A stretch of 64,000 nt of DNA, taken from assembly GCA_963205315.1 (NCBI GenBank), contig CAUJIO010000008.1:62001-126000 (forward strand), written 5' to 3'. The stretch is from Pseudomonadota bacterium (GTDB lineage: Bacteria; Pseudomonadota; Alphaproteobacteria; Rhizobiales; Aestuariivirgaceae). The notes under the pieces were generated by a model. That model had not been told where the DNA came from, did not search any database, and saw nothing but the letters and a program-made list of their open reading frames with translations. Shown in pieces: positions 8,749 through 17,241 of this stretch (position 1 is the first letter of the stretch; each line of letters starts with the position of its first letter). Position numbers and translations under genes: made by a program.

Positions 8749-9849
8749 ATGAAACCGAGTCGATGGAGTGTATTGGGACTGCTGCTGACGGCTGCCGGAG
8801 CAAGTGGCGCCTCGGCCCAGGTTGTGGGGCCGGTGGACTCCTGCAATGTCATCGTCAGCGGCGAACAGTCCACAAGTGGTTACTATAATACCTGCGCGGC
8901 GGGAGACCTCGCCCGGCTGGATACGATTTACATTCCCTATGTCGTGGCCCGCGCCGTCTACAACAGCTTCGGCATTGGCCCGCCTGTTGTGGAACCGACG
9001 GGCCTCGACCACATCATTGCCGGTGAGGCGGATCAGCGGCTGCAGCCGTCGGTCATGTCCATCGTGCCCGCCGCCGATGTGTCCGCTCCAGCGGCTGCTC
9101 CGGCAGTCCTGTGGAACGGCTGGGTCAACGGCCGTGGCCTCTACAGCGACTACACCGCGGCCGGCGGCGGACTTGATGGTCCGACGGCCACCGGTATTGC
9201 CGGGCTTGATTACAAGCTCACCAGCAAGCTGACGCTTGGCCTGCTGACCACGGTGGAGAGGTCGCGCCTCGACAGTCCGCTCAACGACTACAACAGCAAC
9301 AATTTCGGCATCGGGCCCTATCTCGGATGGGTCATGACCGACAATCTGGTGTTCTCAGCCAATGCCCAGCGCAGCTGGATCGACTCTGACTCGACTGCCG
9401 GCCTCCTCAATTTCGAGACTGACCGTGTGCAGGCCTCCGCCGCCATCAACGGCTATTGGTATAAGGACAATTGGCGCTTCAATCCGTCATTGACCCTCAC
9501 CTGGTCAAAAGACTGGGAGACCGAAACGAACGGCCTGTTCCCGGATCGCGAGATCGAGATCGGAATTCTTGTGCCGGCCGTCCAGCTTGGCAAGACGTTC
9601 CGCCTGTCGGATACGACGACGGTCGAGCCGTGGGCCGGTGCGGCGATGGACGTGACCTTCCTCAACGATGTTCGCGTAACGGGCGCTGGCACCACCAGCG
9701 ATCCCAATACCGATCTCCGCATCCAGACCGGCCTGAACTTCGGTATCGGCAACAATGCGCAGCTGGCGATTACCGGTGAAATGGCGGGGGTGCTGCTCAA
9801 TACGTTTGACAGCTATTCGATTGAAGCCAACCTGGCGGTGCAATTCTAG
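8749..9849 (+). CDS. Outer-membrane beta-barrel (autotransporter-barrel-like) protein
   Basis: This 366-aa exported protein has a signal peptide (residues 1-23, cut after ASA before QVVGP) and a short N-terminal segment with two Cys residues (C33 and C49). From about residue 118 ([11 protein letters not shown]) to the end it consists of alternating hydrophobic and aromatic strands characteristic of an autotransporter-type barrel. It ends in Phe ([10 protein letters not shown]), the usual C-terminal signal for BAM insertion. There is no large passenger domain, so it is either a barrel-only member or carries a very short passenger. It overlaps the convergent DUF1289 gene by 4 bp. The specific function is unknown. 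Confidence 0.8.
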   Translation: MKPSRWSVLGLLLTAAGASGASAQVVGPVDSCNVIVSGEQSTSGYYNTCAAGDLARLDTIYIPYVVARAVYNSFGIGPPVVEPTGLDHIIAGEADQRLQPSVMSIVPAADVSAPAAAPAVLWNGWVNGRGLYSDYTAAGGGLDGPTATGIAGLDYKLTSKLTLGLLTTVERSRLDSPLNDYNSNNFGIGPYLGWVMTDNLVFSANAQRSWIDSDSTAGLLNFETDRVQASAAINGYWYKDNWRFNPSLTLTWSKDWETETNGLFPDREIEIGILVPAVQLGKTFRLSDTTTVEPWAGAAMDVTFLNDVRVTGAGTTSDPNTDLRIQTGLNFGIGNNAQLAITGEMAGVLLNTFDSYSIEANLAVQF

Positions 9850-10115
9850 CTCAGGCCGCTGGAGCGGGCCTGAATCCGGCCGGCACGGCCTCCGCGGCGG
9901 CTTTTGCGCTGGGTGAGTGTCGCGACCCGCTCCGGCAACCCGTCCATGATGGTGCGGCGCTGTTCCGCGCTGTAGGACAGCCAGCCGCCGATTTCGCCCC
10001 GCGTGCGGCCACAGCCGATGCAGAACCCCGTTTCGGGATCGACAACGCAGATCTTGACGCAGGGCGTCTCGATGGGGGGCAGGGCGTTCGCGTTCATGGG
10101 AACAAGAATAGTCAT
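9846..10115 (-). CDS. DUF1289 small cysteine-motif protein
   Basis: An 89-aa protein with the DUF1289 signature: [28 protein letters not shown], where four Cys residues could bind a metal or Fe-S centre. A basic C-terminal tail follows. The family is widespread in Proteobacteria, has no assigned biochemical role and is often found near housekeeping genes. Two in-frame ATGs are possible: 10115 ([14 protein letters not shown]) and 10097 (MNANALPP). The 3' end overlaps the outer-membrane protein gene in convergent orientation. Confidence 0.85.
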   Translation of the reverse strand: MTILVPMNANALPPIETPCVKICVVDPETGFCIGCGRTRGEIGGWLSYSAEQRRTIMDGLPERVATLTQRKSRRGGRAGRIQARSSGLS

Positions 10116-10165
10116 CCGCCGGCAACGCCACAGACCGGAAGCGCCGCTCGGCGTTTCAAAAGCGT

Positions 10166-10600
10166 CTAGTTTCTGAGAATGAGCACGCCGTCTTCAACCT
10201 TGAAACTGTCGAGCCGCGACAGGAAGCTCATTCCAAGAAGGGTTCCCTGCAGCGCCCCCTCGGGCAGCACAAGACCTTCGACATCCTCGACCTCGACGCC
10301 ATCAATCGAGATCTGGTCGATCTTGACGCGTGCCGCATTGGCAATGCCGTTGGCGGTTGAGACCGGAACGTCATAGTCGAGACTGCCGGGACGCAGGCCG
10401 ATTGAACTGGCATCCTCGTAGCTCAGCGCCACCGCCGTGGCGCCGGTATCGACCAGCACCGTCACCGATGATCCGTTGATATCGGCAGACGTGATGAAGT
10501 GGCCGCCCTGGACGGCCTTCAGTTCGGTCATCGCCGCCTGTGCCGGCATTGTTGCCGCAACAAGCAGGACTGCAAGCAATATCCGGCGCATTTTGACCAT
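10166..10600 (-). CDS. Secreted clan AA (retropepsin-like) aspartic protease, TIGR02281-like
   Basis: A 144-aa protein with an N-terminal signal peptide or anchor ([22 protein letters not shown]) and one retropepsin fold domain. The catalytic triad is [13 protein letters not shown] (Asp-Thr-Gly), followed by the flap region [11 protein letters not shown] and a C-terminal hydrophobic [12 protein letters not shown]. Single-domain members would act as homodimers in the periplasm. Bacterial members are poorly characterised. It is flanked by DUF1289 and cobS on the same strand but separated by gaps, so operon membership is uncertain. Confidence 0.85.
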   Translation of the reverse strand: MVKMRRILLAVLLVAATMPAQAAMTELKAVQGGHFITSADINGSSVTVLVDTGATAVALSYEDASSIGLRPGSLDYDVPVSTANGIANAARVKIDQISIDGVEVEDVEGLVLPEGALQGTLLGMSFLSRLDSFKVEDGVLILRN

Positions 10601-10674
10601 CCCTGTTGACCGCGATGGGAGCAGTCTAGGTCAACTGCCTGAAGGCAGCATCAACTGGCATCGAGGTTTCGCCC

Positions 10675-11493
10675 TCAAGGTAAAGAAATGGTTGCGGCGT
10701 AAACCGCCAGCATGGCGGTCTCGGAGAGAACCTGGCCGGCACCGCAGACATCGCCCGTCTGTCCGCCAATCTTGCGCATGGCCAGCGCCCGCAACAGCGC
10801 CAGCGTCAATCCGGCAGCTACGAGGGCCACGACGCCGGCCTGCAGCGACAACAGGATGCTGCCTGATGCGCCAGCGCCAAGTCCACCGATGGCCAGCGCG
10901 GCAAGCGTGGTGCTGCGGCTGGGCTGTCCGGCCAAAGCCGAAAGACCGGTACTGCGCGCCGGCCGCGTTGCCCACATGAGATCGACCATCAGGGCCCGCG
11001 AAAACGCAGCGGCTCCGGCCATCAGCCCGACCACGGCAAGCGGCGGCAGGTCGAGCAGCGCAGTATAGAGCGAGCACCGCGCCAGCAAAATCAGGAACAA
11101 TGTCAGCGTGCCATAGGTGCCGATTCGGCTGTCTTTCATGATTTCCAGCCGGTCCTCGCGGGTGTGTCCGCCACCGAACCCGTCGGCCACGTCGGCCAGT
11201 CCGTCCTCGTGGAAGGCGCCGGTGATGGCGGCGCCTACGGCCAGCGCGAATACACCGCAGAACAGATCGGGAAGGGCAGCGAAATTGGCGAGGAGCAGGG
11301 CAGCAGCCGAGATGGCGCCCGCAACCGCTCCGACAACGGGAAACATCGCCATCGAGTCGCGCAACGGTGGCGGATCGAGGGTGCGCACAAACGGTACGGG
11401 CAGGCGTGTGAGAAACCTCAAGGCCACGAGAAAGGATGCAAAGGGCCGCACCCGCCTCCGGTATTCGCTGCGAGGCTCAAACCCGTCGTTCAT
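10675..11493 (-). CDS. cobS: Adenosylcobinamide-GDP ribazoletransferase (cobalamin synthase)
   Basis: A 272-aa integral membrane enzyme that joins adenosylcobinamide-GDP and alpha-ribazole(-5'-P) in the last step of the cobalamin nucleotide loop. Recognisable are FLVALRFLTRLPVP, the acidic AFHEDGLADVADGFGGGHTREDRLEIMKDSRIGTYG block (read in parts), and a series of hydrophobic segments. The ATG at 11493 (MNDGFEPRSEYR) was preferred because the upstream frame runs into the divergent cobT gene. The two cob genes share a 61-bp divergent spacer, too short for a cobalamin riboswitch. Partner enzymes cobU and cobC are not in the window. Confidence 0.93.
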   Translation of the reverse strand: MNDGFEPRSEYRRRVRPFASFLVALRFLTRLPVPFVRTLDPPPLRDSMAMFPVVGAVAGAISAAALLLANFAALPDLFCGVFALAVGAAITGAFHEDGLADVADGFGGGHTREDRLEIMKDSRIGTYGTLTLFLILLARCSLYTALLDLPPLAVVGLMAGAAAFSRALMVDLMWATRPARSTGLSALAGQPSRSTTLAALAIGGLGAGASGSILLSLQAGVVALVAAGLTLALLRALAMRKIGGQTGDVCGAGQVLSETAMLAVYAATISLP

Positions 11494-11554
11494 GTTGCGC
11501 GTTGGCCCCGAATCTTGTGTTGAGTGGTTGAGAAAATAGGAGCCTTCCGCGAAA

Positions 11555-12580
11555 ATGACAAATCTGCCGACTGGCATGCCCTTCGATGACATCCGCAATC
11601 TCGTGCGCGACTTGCCCGGACCCGACTCCGAGGCCGTCGCCGCCTGCCGCGCCCGGGAGTCGCAATTGACGAAGCCGCCGGGTGCGCTCGGCCGCCTGGA
11701 AGGCATTGCGGAATGGCTTTGCGCCTGGCAGGGCCAGCACCCGCCGAAGGCCGAGCGCGTGGTGGTCGCGGTGTTTGCCGGTAACCATGGCGTCGTCGCC
11801 CAGGGGGTGGCCGCCTATCCGCAGGCGGTCACCGCGCAGATGGTCGCCAATTTCCAGAACGACGGCGCCGCAGTGAACCAGATCTGCAAGACATTCGGTC
11901 TTGGCCTCAAGGTCTTCGAACTGGCGCTTGAGAAGCCGACCGGCGACATCACCGCGGCCGCAGCCATGGACGAGGCCGAATGTGCCGCGACGATTGCCTA
12001 TGGCATGGAGGCGATCGAGGGGGCCGAATTGCTGTGCATCGGCGAAATGGGAATAGGCAACACCACGATTGCCGCAGCAATCTCGCACGCATTGCATGGC
12101 GGCAAGGCGGAGGACTGGGTGGGGCCGGGGACGGGGGTCGATGCCGCAGGAATGATACGCAAGGCCGATGCCGTGCGCCGCGCCGTGGCCCTGCACGCAA
12201 GCCATTTGGCAGACCCTCTGGAAGTTCTGCGCCGGCTGGGCGGCCGTGAACTGGCAGCCATGGTCGGCGCCATTCTCGCCGCCCGTCTCCAGCATATTCC
12301 TGTCGTGGTCGATGGCTATGTCGCGACCGCGGCTGCGGCCATCCTCCATGCCATGCGGCCCGATGCGCTGGACCACTGCATCGCCGGTCACAAGTCGGCC
12401 GAACCCGCTCATGCGCAGTTGCTGGCGAAGCTTGGAATGGCTCCTGTCCTTGATCTCGGCATGCGTCTCGGAGAGGCATCTGGTGCGGCAATGGCGGCGG
12501 GACTGATCAAGGCCGCCGCTGACCTGCACAACGGCATGGCGACGTTCGCTTCAGCCGGTGTCAGCGGCAAGGAGGCCTGA
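11555..12580 (+). CDS. cobT: Nicotinate-nucleotide--dimethylbenzimidazole phosphoribosyltransferase
   Basis: A 341-aa cytoplasmic enzyme that makes alpha-ribazole-5'-phosphate from nicotinate mononucleotide and DMB, supplying the substrate of the adjacent CobS. Diagnostic stretches are QLTKPPGALGRLEGIAEWL, VFAGNHGVVAQGV, EMGIGNTTIAAAIS, WVGPGTG and the catalytic-Glu region LGMRLGEASGAAMAAG. Length and motifs are normal. It is divergent from cobS. Cobalamin made with these enzymes could serve MttB-type methyl transfer, though other B12 enzymes elsewhere in the genome are an equally good reason for their presence. Confidence 0.95.
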   Translation: MTNLPTGMPFDDIRNLVRDLPGPDSEAVAACRARESQLTKPPGALGRLEGIAEWLCAWQGQHPPKAERVVVAVFAGNHGVVAQGVAAYPQAVTAQMVANFQNDGAAVNQICKTFGLGLKVFELALEKPTGDITAAAAMDEAECAATIAYGMEAIEGAELLCIGEMGIGNTTIAAAISHALHGGKAEDWVGPGTGVDAAGMIRKADAVRRAVALHASHLADPLEVLRRLGGRELAAMVGAILAARLQHIPVVVDGYVATAAAAILHAMRPDALDHCIAGHKSAEPAHAQLLAKLGMAPVLDLGMRLGEASGAAMAAGLIKAAADLHNGMATFASAGVSGKEA

Positions 12581-12704
12581 AACCCCTCGCACTGATGCGC
12601 TTTTTATGCCGGCGGTGCTTCATTTGAACGCGGCTTTGATGATGGATTGACGCGGCAGTGGTCCACTCACCTTGTCGACTGATCAATCAACAAGGAGGCG
12701 TGAC

Positions 12705-12959
12705 ATGCGCTCTTTCATCATCACAATGGGCTTCTGCGTCCTTTCGGTTCCGGCCCAGGCGGCAGACACCGCCTCGGTCTCAAACCATCAACTTCAGGAT
12801 CAGAGCGATGCAAGCTACATTGCGCTCGTCTTCAGCGATGGTCATCCTGTTCACTATTCGCCGGGCGAGATTGTCAGCGGCCTCAAACGCCACCGCCAGG
12901 AATGGCGTGCGCGGATGATCGATGCCGGCTTCGCCGTGGAACAGGGCCAAGGCTCCTGA
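12705..12959 (+). CDS. Small secreted hypothetical protein
   Basis: An 84-aa protein starting at the ATG of MRSFIITMGFCVLSVPAQA, which has a strong ribosome site (AAGGAGG, 7 bp upstream). The first 19 residues are a signal peptide with cleavage after AQA. The mature part is short and polar, with SDGHPVHYSPGEIVSGLKRHRQEWRARM at its core. I recognise no domain. It lies 36 bp before the SARP-like regulator on the same strand, so the two may be co-transcribed. Confidence 0.7.
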   Translation: MRSFIITMGFCVLSVPAQAADTASVSNHQLQDQSDASYIALVFSDGHPVHYSPGEIVSGLKRHRQEWRARMIDAGFAVEQGQGS

Positions 12960-12995
12960 TGTGATCTGCGCCAGAATAAGGTAGAATGCCTTGCC

Positions 12996-14948
12996 ATGCT
13001 GCAGGTGAAGGCGCTGGGCCGCTTTGCGGTCTTGAACGGGACTTGTCCGCTTCTGATCCCGGGAGTGCGCGACCGTGCGCTCCTGGCTTATCTTGCCATC
13101 ACCGGAACGTCGCAGAGCCGACAAAAGCTGGCGAGTCTGATCTGGCCTAGCAGGGGCGAAGAACAGGCCCGCCAAAGCCTTCGCCAATCATTGACCACGT
13201 TGCGCAAGATGGGCATCCCGATCCTCAGTGACGGCCGGGAGCGCGTCGGCCTGGGCTCAGGCATCGCCTGTGACACTCAGGCGTTCGTCGCCCACTGCCA
13301 GTCCGGAGTCTGGGCTTCGCTGCGTTCGGCGGTCGAGATCTACGAAGGCGAACTCCTTGCAGACTGGCCTGCCGATCTCGAAGAATTCGAGCAATGGCTG
13401 GTGCCGCAACGCGCCCATTTTTCCGCTATCGCTGTCCAGCTGTTGATGCGCCTGCTGAACTGGTCTGCCCCTCGGCCCGAACCGGCAGATCAACTGTTTC
13501 TGGCGAGAAAGGCGCTTGCCGTAGATCCCTACCTGGAAGCTGCGCACCGCGAGGAAATGCTGGCCCTGATCCGAATGGGCCTTCGAAGTGAGGCCCTTGT
13601 TGCACATCAGGATTTCAGCGGCTTGCTGTTGAAGGATCTTGGAATTGCGCCAGACGAACTCACGTGTGAGGTCGCTGCGCGCGCGCGCGTTTCCCCGGCA
13701 GCAGCAAATTCCGATGAGCCCGCGCAAAGAACACCGAAGCTGAGACCAAGGCTTGCTGTCTTTCCATTGCGAGTTGAGGCGGGATCCGAAGAACTGCACT
13801 ATCTCGCGCGTGGCATCATGTCGGAAATCGCCACTGTGCTCTCGCTCTTCCCCGGCATACAGGTCATTGCGCCGCAGTCTTCCTTCCGGCTGGCCGATGA
13901 TGAAGACAGGCTGGAGATCGCGGCGCGATCTTTGCGCGCGACGTTTGTCGCCGAGGGCACACTGAGTGCGACTGGCGATGTTCTGTTGGTGAAGTTCGAG
14001 TTGATCGATCTGAGCTCTGGCAGCATCGTGATGACGGAACTGCGGCAAGGTACGGCCATCGACTATCCGGCACTCATGCAGCATCTGGCTCATGCGATTG
14101 CCAACAAGATCGACAATCGCATTACTCACCTGCGGCGTTCGCTGTTCGAAGCGACGGAACCCGAGCGGCTTGCGGCCTGGGATATCTGGGTAAGGGGGCA
14201 GTTCATAACTGAACAGTGGACGGCCGCCGTGGAATCTCAGGCGGAAGCCCTGTTTCGCAAGGCCATCGCTGCGGATCCGACATTGGCACGGGCGCATTCA
14301 TCGCTGGCAATGCTGTACAACGGCCGAATTCTCGTCATGCCCGGACTTGCCAATGAGTCCGAACTCCGCACGCTGGCACTCGACCACGCCCGGCGCGCCA
14401 TCGAACTGGATCCCGTCGATCCGCGAAGTCATCTCGCGATGGCGTGGGTCAGCATATTTCTCTGCGACCTGCACCGGGCCAAGCGCCATGCGCAGCTCGC
14501 ATATGAATCAAATCCTCACTCGGCCGATGCGCTGATCCACGTCGGGCTGTTGAAGGCCTATCTCGGCGACGCCGCCAGTGGCCTCCGTCTTGCCGGCGAG
14601 GCCTTCGATCTCAATCCGCTGTTTCCGGATTGGTATCTTTACATGAAGTCCCAGATTCACATTCTTGCAGGTCAGCCACATGAGGCGTTGGAGATTGCGT
14701 CCGGCATCGCGGGCCGCTTTCTCGAGCTACCCGGCTGGCTCGTCGTTGCTGCCGCTGTGATAGACGATGATGCCGTCATGCATCAGATGGCCAGTTTGTT
14801 TCTCACTCAAACGTCTGAATCCTGGTCCGGGACGGTTCAATGGAGCCCGCTTCTTTCCGTGGAGTGGTTCCTGTCGGTCAACCGCTGGCTGGCGGACCGG
14901 GATCGGGAACTCCTGGTGCGAGGGCTGAAGAAAGCCGGACTGCTCTGA
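12996..14948 (+). CDS. SARP-like transcriptional regulator with BTAD, TolB-N-like and TPR regions
   Basis: A 650-aa multidomain protein. Residues 1-90 form an OmpR/SARP-type winged-helix region (RALLAYLAITGT, QSLRQSLTTLRK). About 95-230 is a bacterial transcriptional activation domain of TPR-like helices (YEGELLADWP, ARKALAVDPYLEAAHREEMLALIRMG). About 245-370 resembles the TolB N-terminal/adenylate-cyclase-associated domain (LAVFPLRV, YLARGIMSEIATVLS, FVAEGTLSATGDVLLVKFELID). From about 390 onward are TPR-type repeats (LFRKAIAADPTLARAHSSLAMLY, RAIELDPVDPRSHLAMAWVS). Such proteins are predicted cytoplasmic regulators. No ligand or target is indicated; the small secreted protein just upstream may be linked. 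Confidence 0.82.
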   Translation: MLQVKALGRFAVLNGTCPLLIPGVRDRALLAYLAITGTSQSRQKLASLIWPSRGEEQARQSLRQSLTTLRKMGIPILSDGRERVGLGSGIACDTQAFVAHCQSGVWASLRSAVEIYEGELLADWPADLEEFEQWLVPQRAHFSAIAVQLLMRLLNWSAPRPEPADQLFLARKALAVDPYLEAAHREEMLALIRMGLRSEALVAHQDFSGLLLKDLGIAPDELTCEVAARARVSPAAANSDEPAQRTPKLRPRLAVFPLRVEAGSEELHYLARGIMSEIATVLSLFPGIQVIAPQSSFRLADDEDRLEIAARSLRATFVAEGTLSATGDVLLVKFELIDLSSGSIVMTELRQGTAIDYPALMQHLAHAIANKIDNRITHLRRSLFEATEPERLAAWDIWVRGQFITEQWTAAVESQAEALFRKAIAADPTLARAHSSLAMLYNGRILVMPGLANESELRTLALDHARRAIELDPVDPRSHLAMAWVSIFLCDLHRAKRHAQLAYESNPHSADALIHVGLLKAYLGDAASGLRLAGEAFDLNPLFPDWYLYMKSQIHILAGQPHEALEIASGIAGRFLELPGWLVVAAAVIDDDAVMHQMASLFLTQTSESWSGTVQWSPLLSVEWFLSVNRWLADRDRELLVRGLKKAGLL

Positions 14949-14976
14949 AGTCTGCTGCCTGCGATCTCGGCAAACC

Positions 14977-17142
14977 CTAGCTTGCCAGTGCGACGGGACC
15001 ATTTGCGAGATAGGTGGTGATCTCGTGGGCTTCCACAGGCCTTGAGAACAAGAAGCCCTGGAACTGGCTGCAACCGGCGAGCCTCAACACCGAGACTTGG
15101 TTTTCGTCTTCGATGCCTTCGGCCACCACCGTCAGCCCCAGGGCATCAGCCATGGCAATGGTGCCCTGGACGAGCCGCAGGGCAGACGGCTGGCGCAGGA
15201 TGTCCATCACCATTGAACGGTCGAGTTTGAGCTTGTCGAACTTGAAGCGGCGGAGATGGCCGATGGACGAGAAGCCCGTTCCGAAATCATCGAGGGCGAC
15301 ACGCACATGCATGTCGTGCAGGCGGTTGATGATGGCGTTGGCGCGCGCCGCGTTGTCGATGATGAAGCCTTCGGTGACTTCGATCTCAAGCCGCTTGGCC
15401 TCCAGCCCGGTGCTGGTCAGCGTGATGGCGACGAGTTCGGCAAAGGCCGGATTCATGAATTGGATCGGCGAGACATTTACAGAGACGAAAATGTCCGGCC
15501 ACTGTGCGGCCTGGCGGCAGGCCTCCGTGAGAACGAACAGGCCGAGATCCTCGATTAACCCGAATTCTTCCGCAACCGGTATGAAGATATCGGGCGTATA
15601 ATGTGAAGTGCAATCCTTGGGCCAGCGCACCAGGGCTTCCACGCCCTTGGTCTTGCGCGTACGCGCATCGACGATGGGCTGATATACCACGGTCAGGCTG
15701 CGCGCCGCGATGTGCCGGCGCAACTGCTCGGCAATCGTGCGGTTTTCGTCACGCTTGAAGTCGAGGGATTTCTGGTAGACGACGCAGCAATTGCGGCCCT
15801 GTTCCTTGGCAGCGTACATTGCAACGTCGGCGCGGCGGATGATTTCCTTCACATCCGCCTCATCGCTTTCGAGATCGACAATGCCGACGCTGACCGAGAC
15901 TGAGGCGATGCGTCCATCGAAGATCATCGGTTCTTCGAGGAAGTCGATCATCAGTTGCGCCATCCGGCGGGCGCGTCCGCCTGAATCGTCGCCTGTCATG
16001 ATGATGGCGAACTCATCGCCACCCAGGCGCGCAACAACATCGGCATCGCGTGCAAGATAGGCAAACCCGGCGGCAGCCGCCTTCAGCAGCATATCGCCGA
16101 CTTCGTGCCCGTAGGAGTCGTTGACCTCCTTGAATCCGTCGAGATCTGCATAGATGACCGATAGGCCCCGGCTGTCGGAGCGGGCCAGCGTCAGCTGCCG
16201 GGTGAGGGCGGCCAGCATTTCCCGGCGGTTGGCAAGGCCCGTGAGATCGTCACGCAGGGACGCGGCCACGGCCTCTGTCTGGCTGGCGCGTGCTTCCTTG
16301 AAGCCTTTCCAGCTCATGTAGAGCAGAACCGAAATCATGAACAGGAACATCATGACAATCATCGACACGACATTGCTGTACTTATCGCGGATGACATCGC
16401 CCGGACTGCGGCTTTTCCAGGTGAGGCTGCCGATATCCTCTCCCGAGGGCGAAACGATACCCACTGAATCGTGTGGGTTCGGAGATCCTGGCGAAATGAA
16501 TTGCAGTTCTTCCATTGCATAGCGCCTGGCCAGCGCGGACAGGATCTTGTCGTCGATGCGCTTCATGAAGATCAGGCTGTTGGCTGTGCCACTCGGACGC
16601 CCTGCCTCTTCGGACGTCCACATGATCCGGGCAACGGCGGCCGTGGACAGGTCCTCCCCGATGCGGATTGTCCCCGACCGCATGGGCTTCATCGAGTTCT
16701 CCGAGTAAACGCGTGTGCGGAGCAGTTCCAAATCCTTGCCCAGGGGTGCTTCGCTGGAAATGTCCTGCCGTTTCCCGTCTCTGGCCGCATAAAGGATCTC
16801 GCCTGCGGGTCCAACCACGTAAACGGCGTCGTATATGCCGAGGCCGCTGGCAGAGCCCCATGTGTCATCGACCCAGGCCGAATTGATGTCCGCATTTCCG
16901 GCATTCTGCGCCGCATCGTCCCATACGGCGTTGTCGTAGAGGACCGTTTCCAGATTGTCGCGCAAAGAGCCGAGTGCGGCGAGTGTCAGCCTCTCGGAAA
17001 ACGCCGTGTCGAGCTTGTTGGTTTCCTGGAAGATTCCGTTGACGATATACAGAAGCAGCAACGCAATGCTTCCCACCGCGAGCAAGCTGGGGGTGACCAC
17101 CTTGATCGCAAAGGAGGGGGTTATTGACCTAACTGATGCCAT
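14977..17142 (-). CDS. CHASE4-GGDEF-EAL bifunctional cyclic-di-GMP enzyme
   Basis: A 721-aa inner-membrane signalling protein. One membrane segment (about residues 12-34) is followed by a periplasmic CHASE4-type sensor (about 40-255, LYDNAVWDDAAQNA) and a second membrane segment (about 265-287). A GGDEF domain has an intact RLGGDEF active site and an RDAD inhibitory site five residues before it. The EAL domain keeps its key residues: VEALVRW, SVNVSPIQF, EIEVTEGF, LDDFGTGFSS, KLDRSM, VVAEGIED and QFQGFLFSRP. Both synthesis and hydrolysis of c-di-GMP are therefore possible. It is followed on the same strand by a histidine kinase. Confidence 0.92.
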   Translation of the reverse strand: MASVRSITPSFAIKVVTPSLLAVGSIALLLLYIVNGIFQETNKLDTAFSERLTLAALGSLRDNLETVLYDNAVWDDAAQNAGNADINSAWVDDTWGSASGLGIYDAVYVVGPAGEILYAARDGKRQDISSEAPLGKDLELLRTRVYSENSMKPMRSGTIRIGEDLSTAAVARIMWTSEEAGRPSGTANSLIFMKRIDDKILSALARRYAMEELQFISPGSPNPHDSVGIVSPSGEDIGSLTWKSRSPGDVIRDKYSNVVSMIVMMFLFMISVLLYMSWKGFKEARASQTEAVAASLRDDLTGLANRREMLAALTRQLTLARSDSRGLSVIYADLDGFKEVNDSYGHEVGDMLLKAAAAGFAYLARDADVVARLGGDEFAIIMTGDDSGGRARRMAQLMIDFLEEPMIFDGRIASVSVSVGIVDLESDEADVKEIIRRADVAMYAAKEQGRNCCVVYQKSLDFKRDENRTIAEQLRRHIAARSLTVVYQPIVDARTRKTKGVEALVRWPKDCTSHYTPDIFIPVAEEFGLIEDLGLFVLTEACRQAAQWPDIFVSVNVSPIQFMNPAFAELVAITLTSTGLEAKRLEIEVTEGFIIDNAARANAIINRLHDMHVRVALDDFGTGFSSIGHLRRFKFDKLKLDRSMVMDILRQPSALRLVQGTIAMADALGLTVVAEGIEDENQVSVLRLAGCSQFQGFLFSRPVEAHEITTYLANGPVALAS

Positions 17143-17241
17143 GTCTCGTTCGGACTGCTGCTAGAAGTCCCGACACTAGGTTGAAAAGATTAATGTAGTC
17201 TGGCTTCGGGAGCGGTCCGGAGCGGGCAATCCGGCTATATT

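Noticed and set aside
11494-11554. Possible cobalamin riboswitch between cobS and cobT
   Set aside because: The divergent spacer is only 61 bp, far too short for a cobalamin aptamer, and no B12-box-like sequence is visible.
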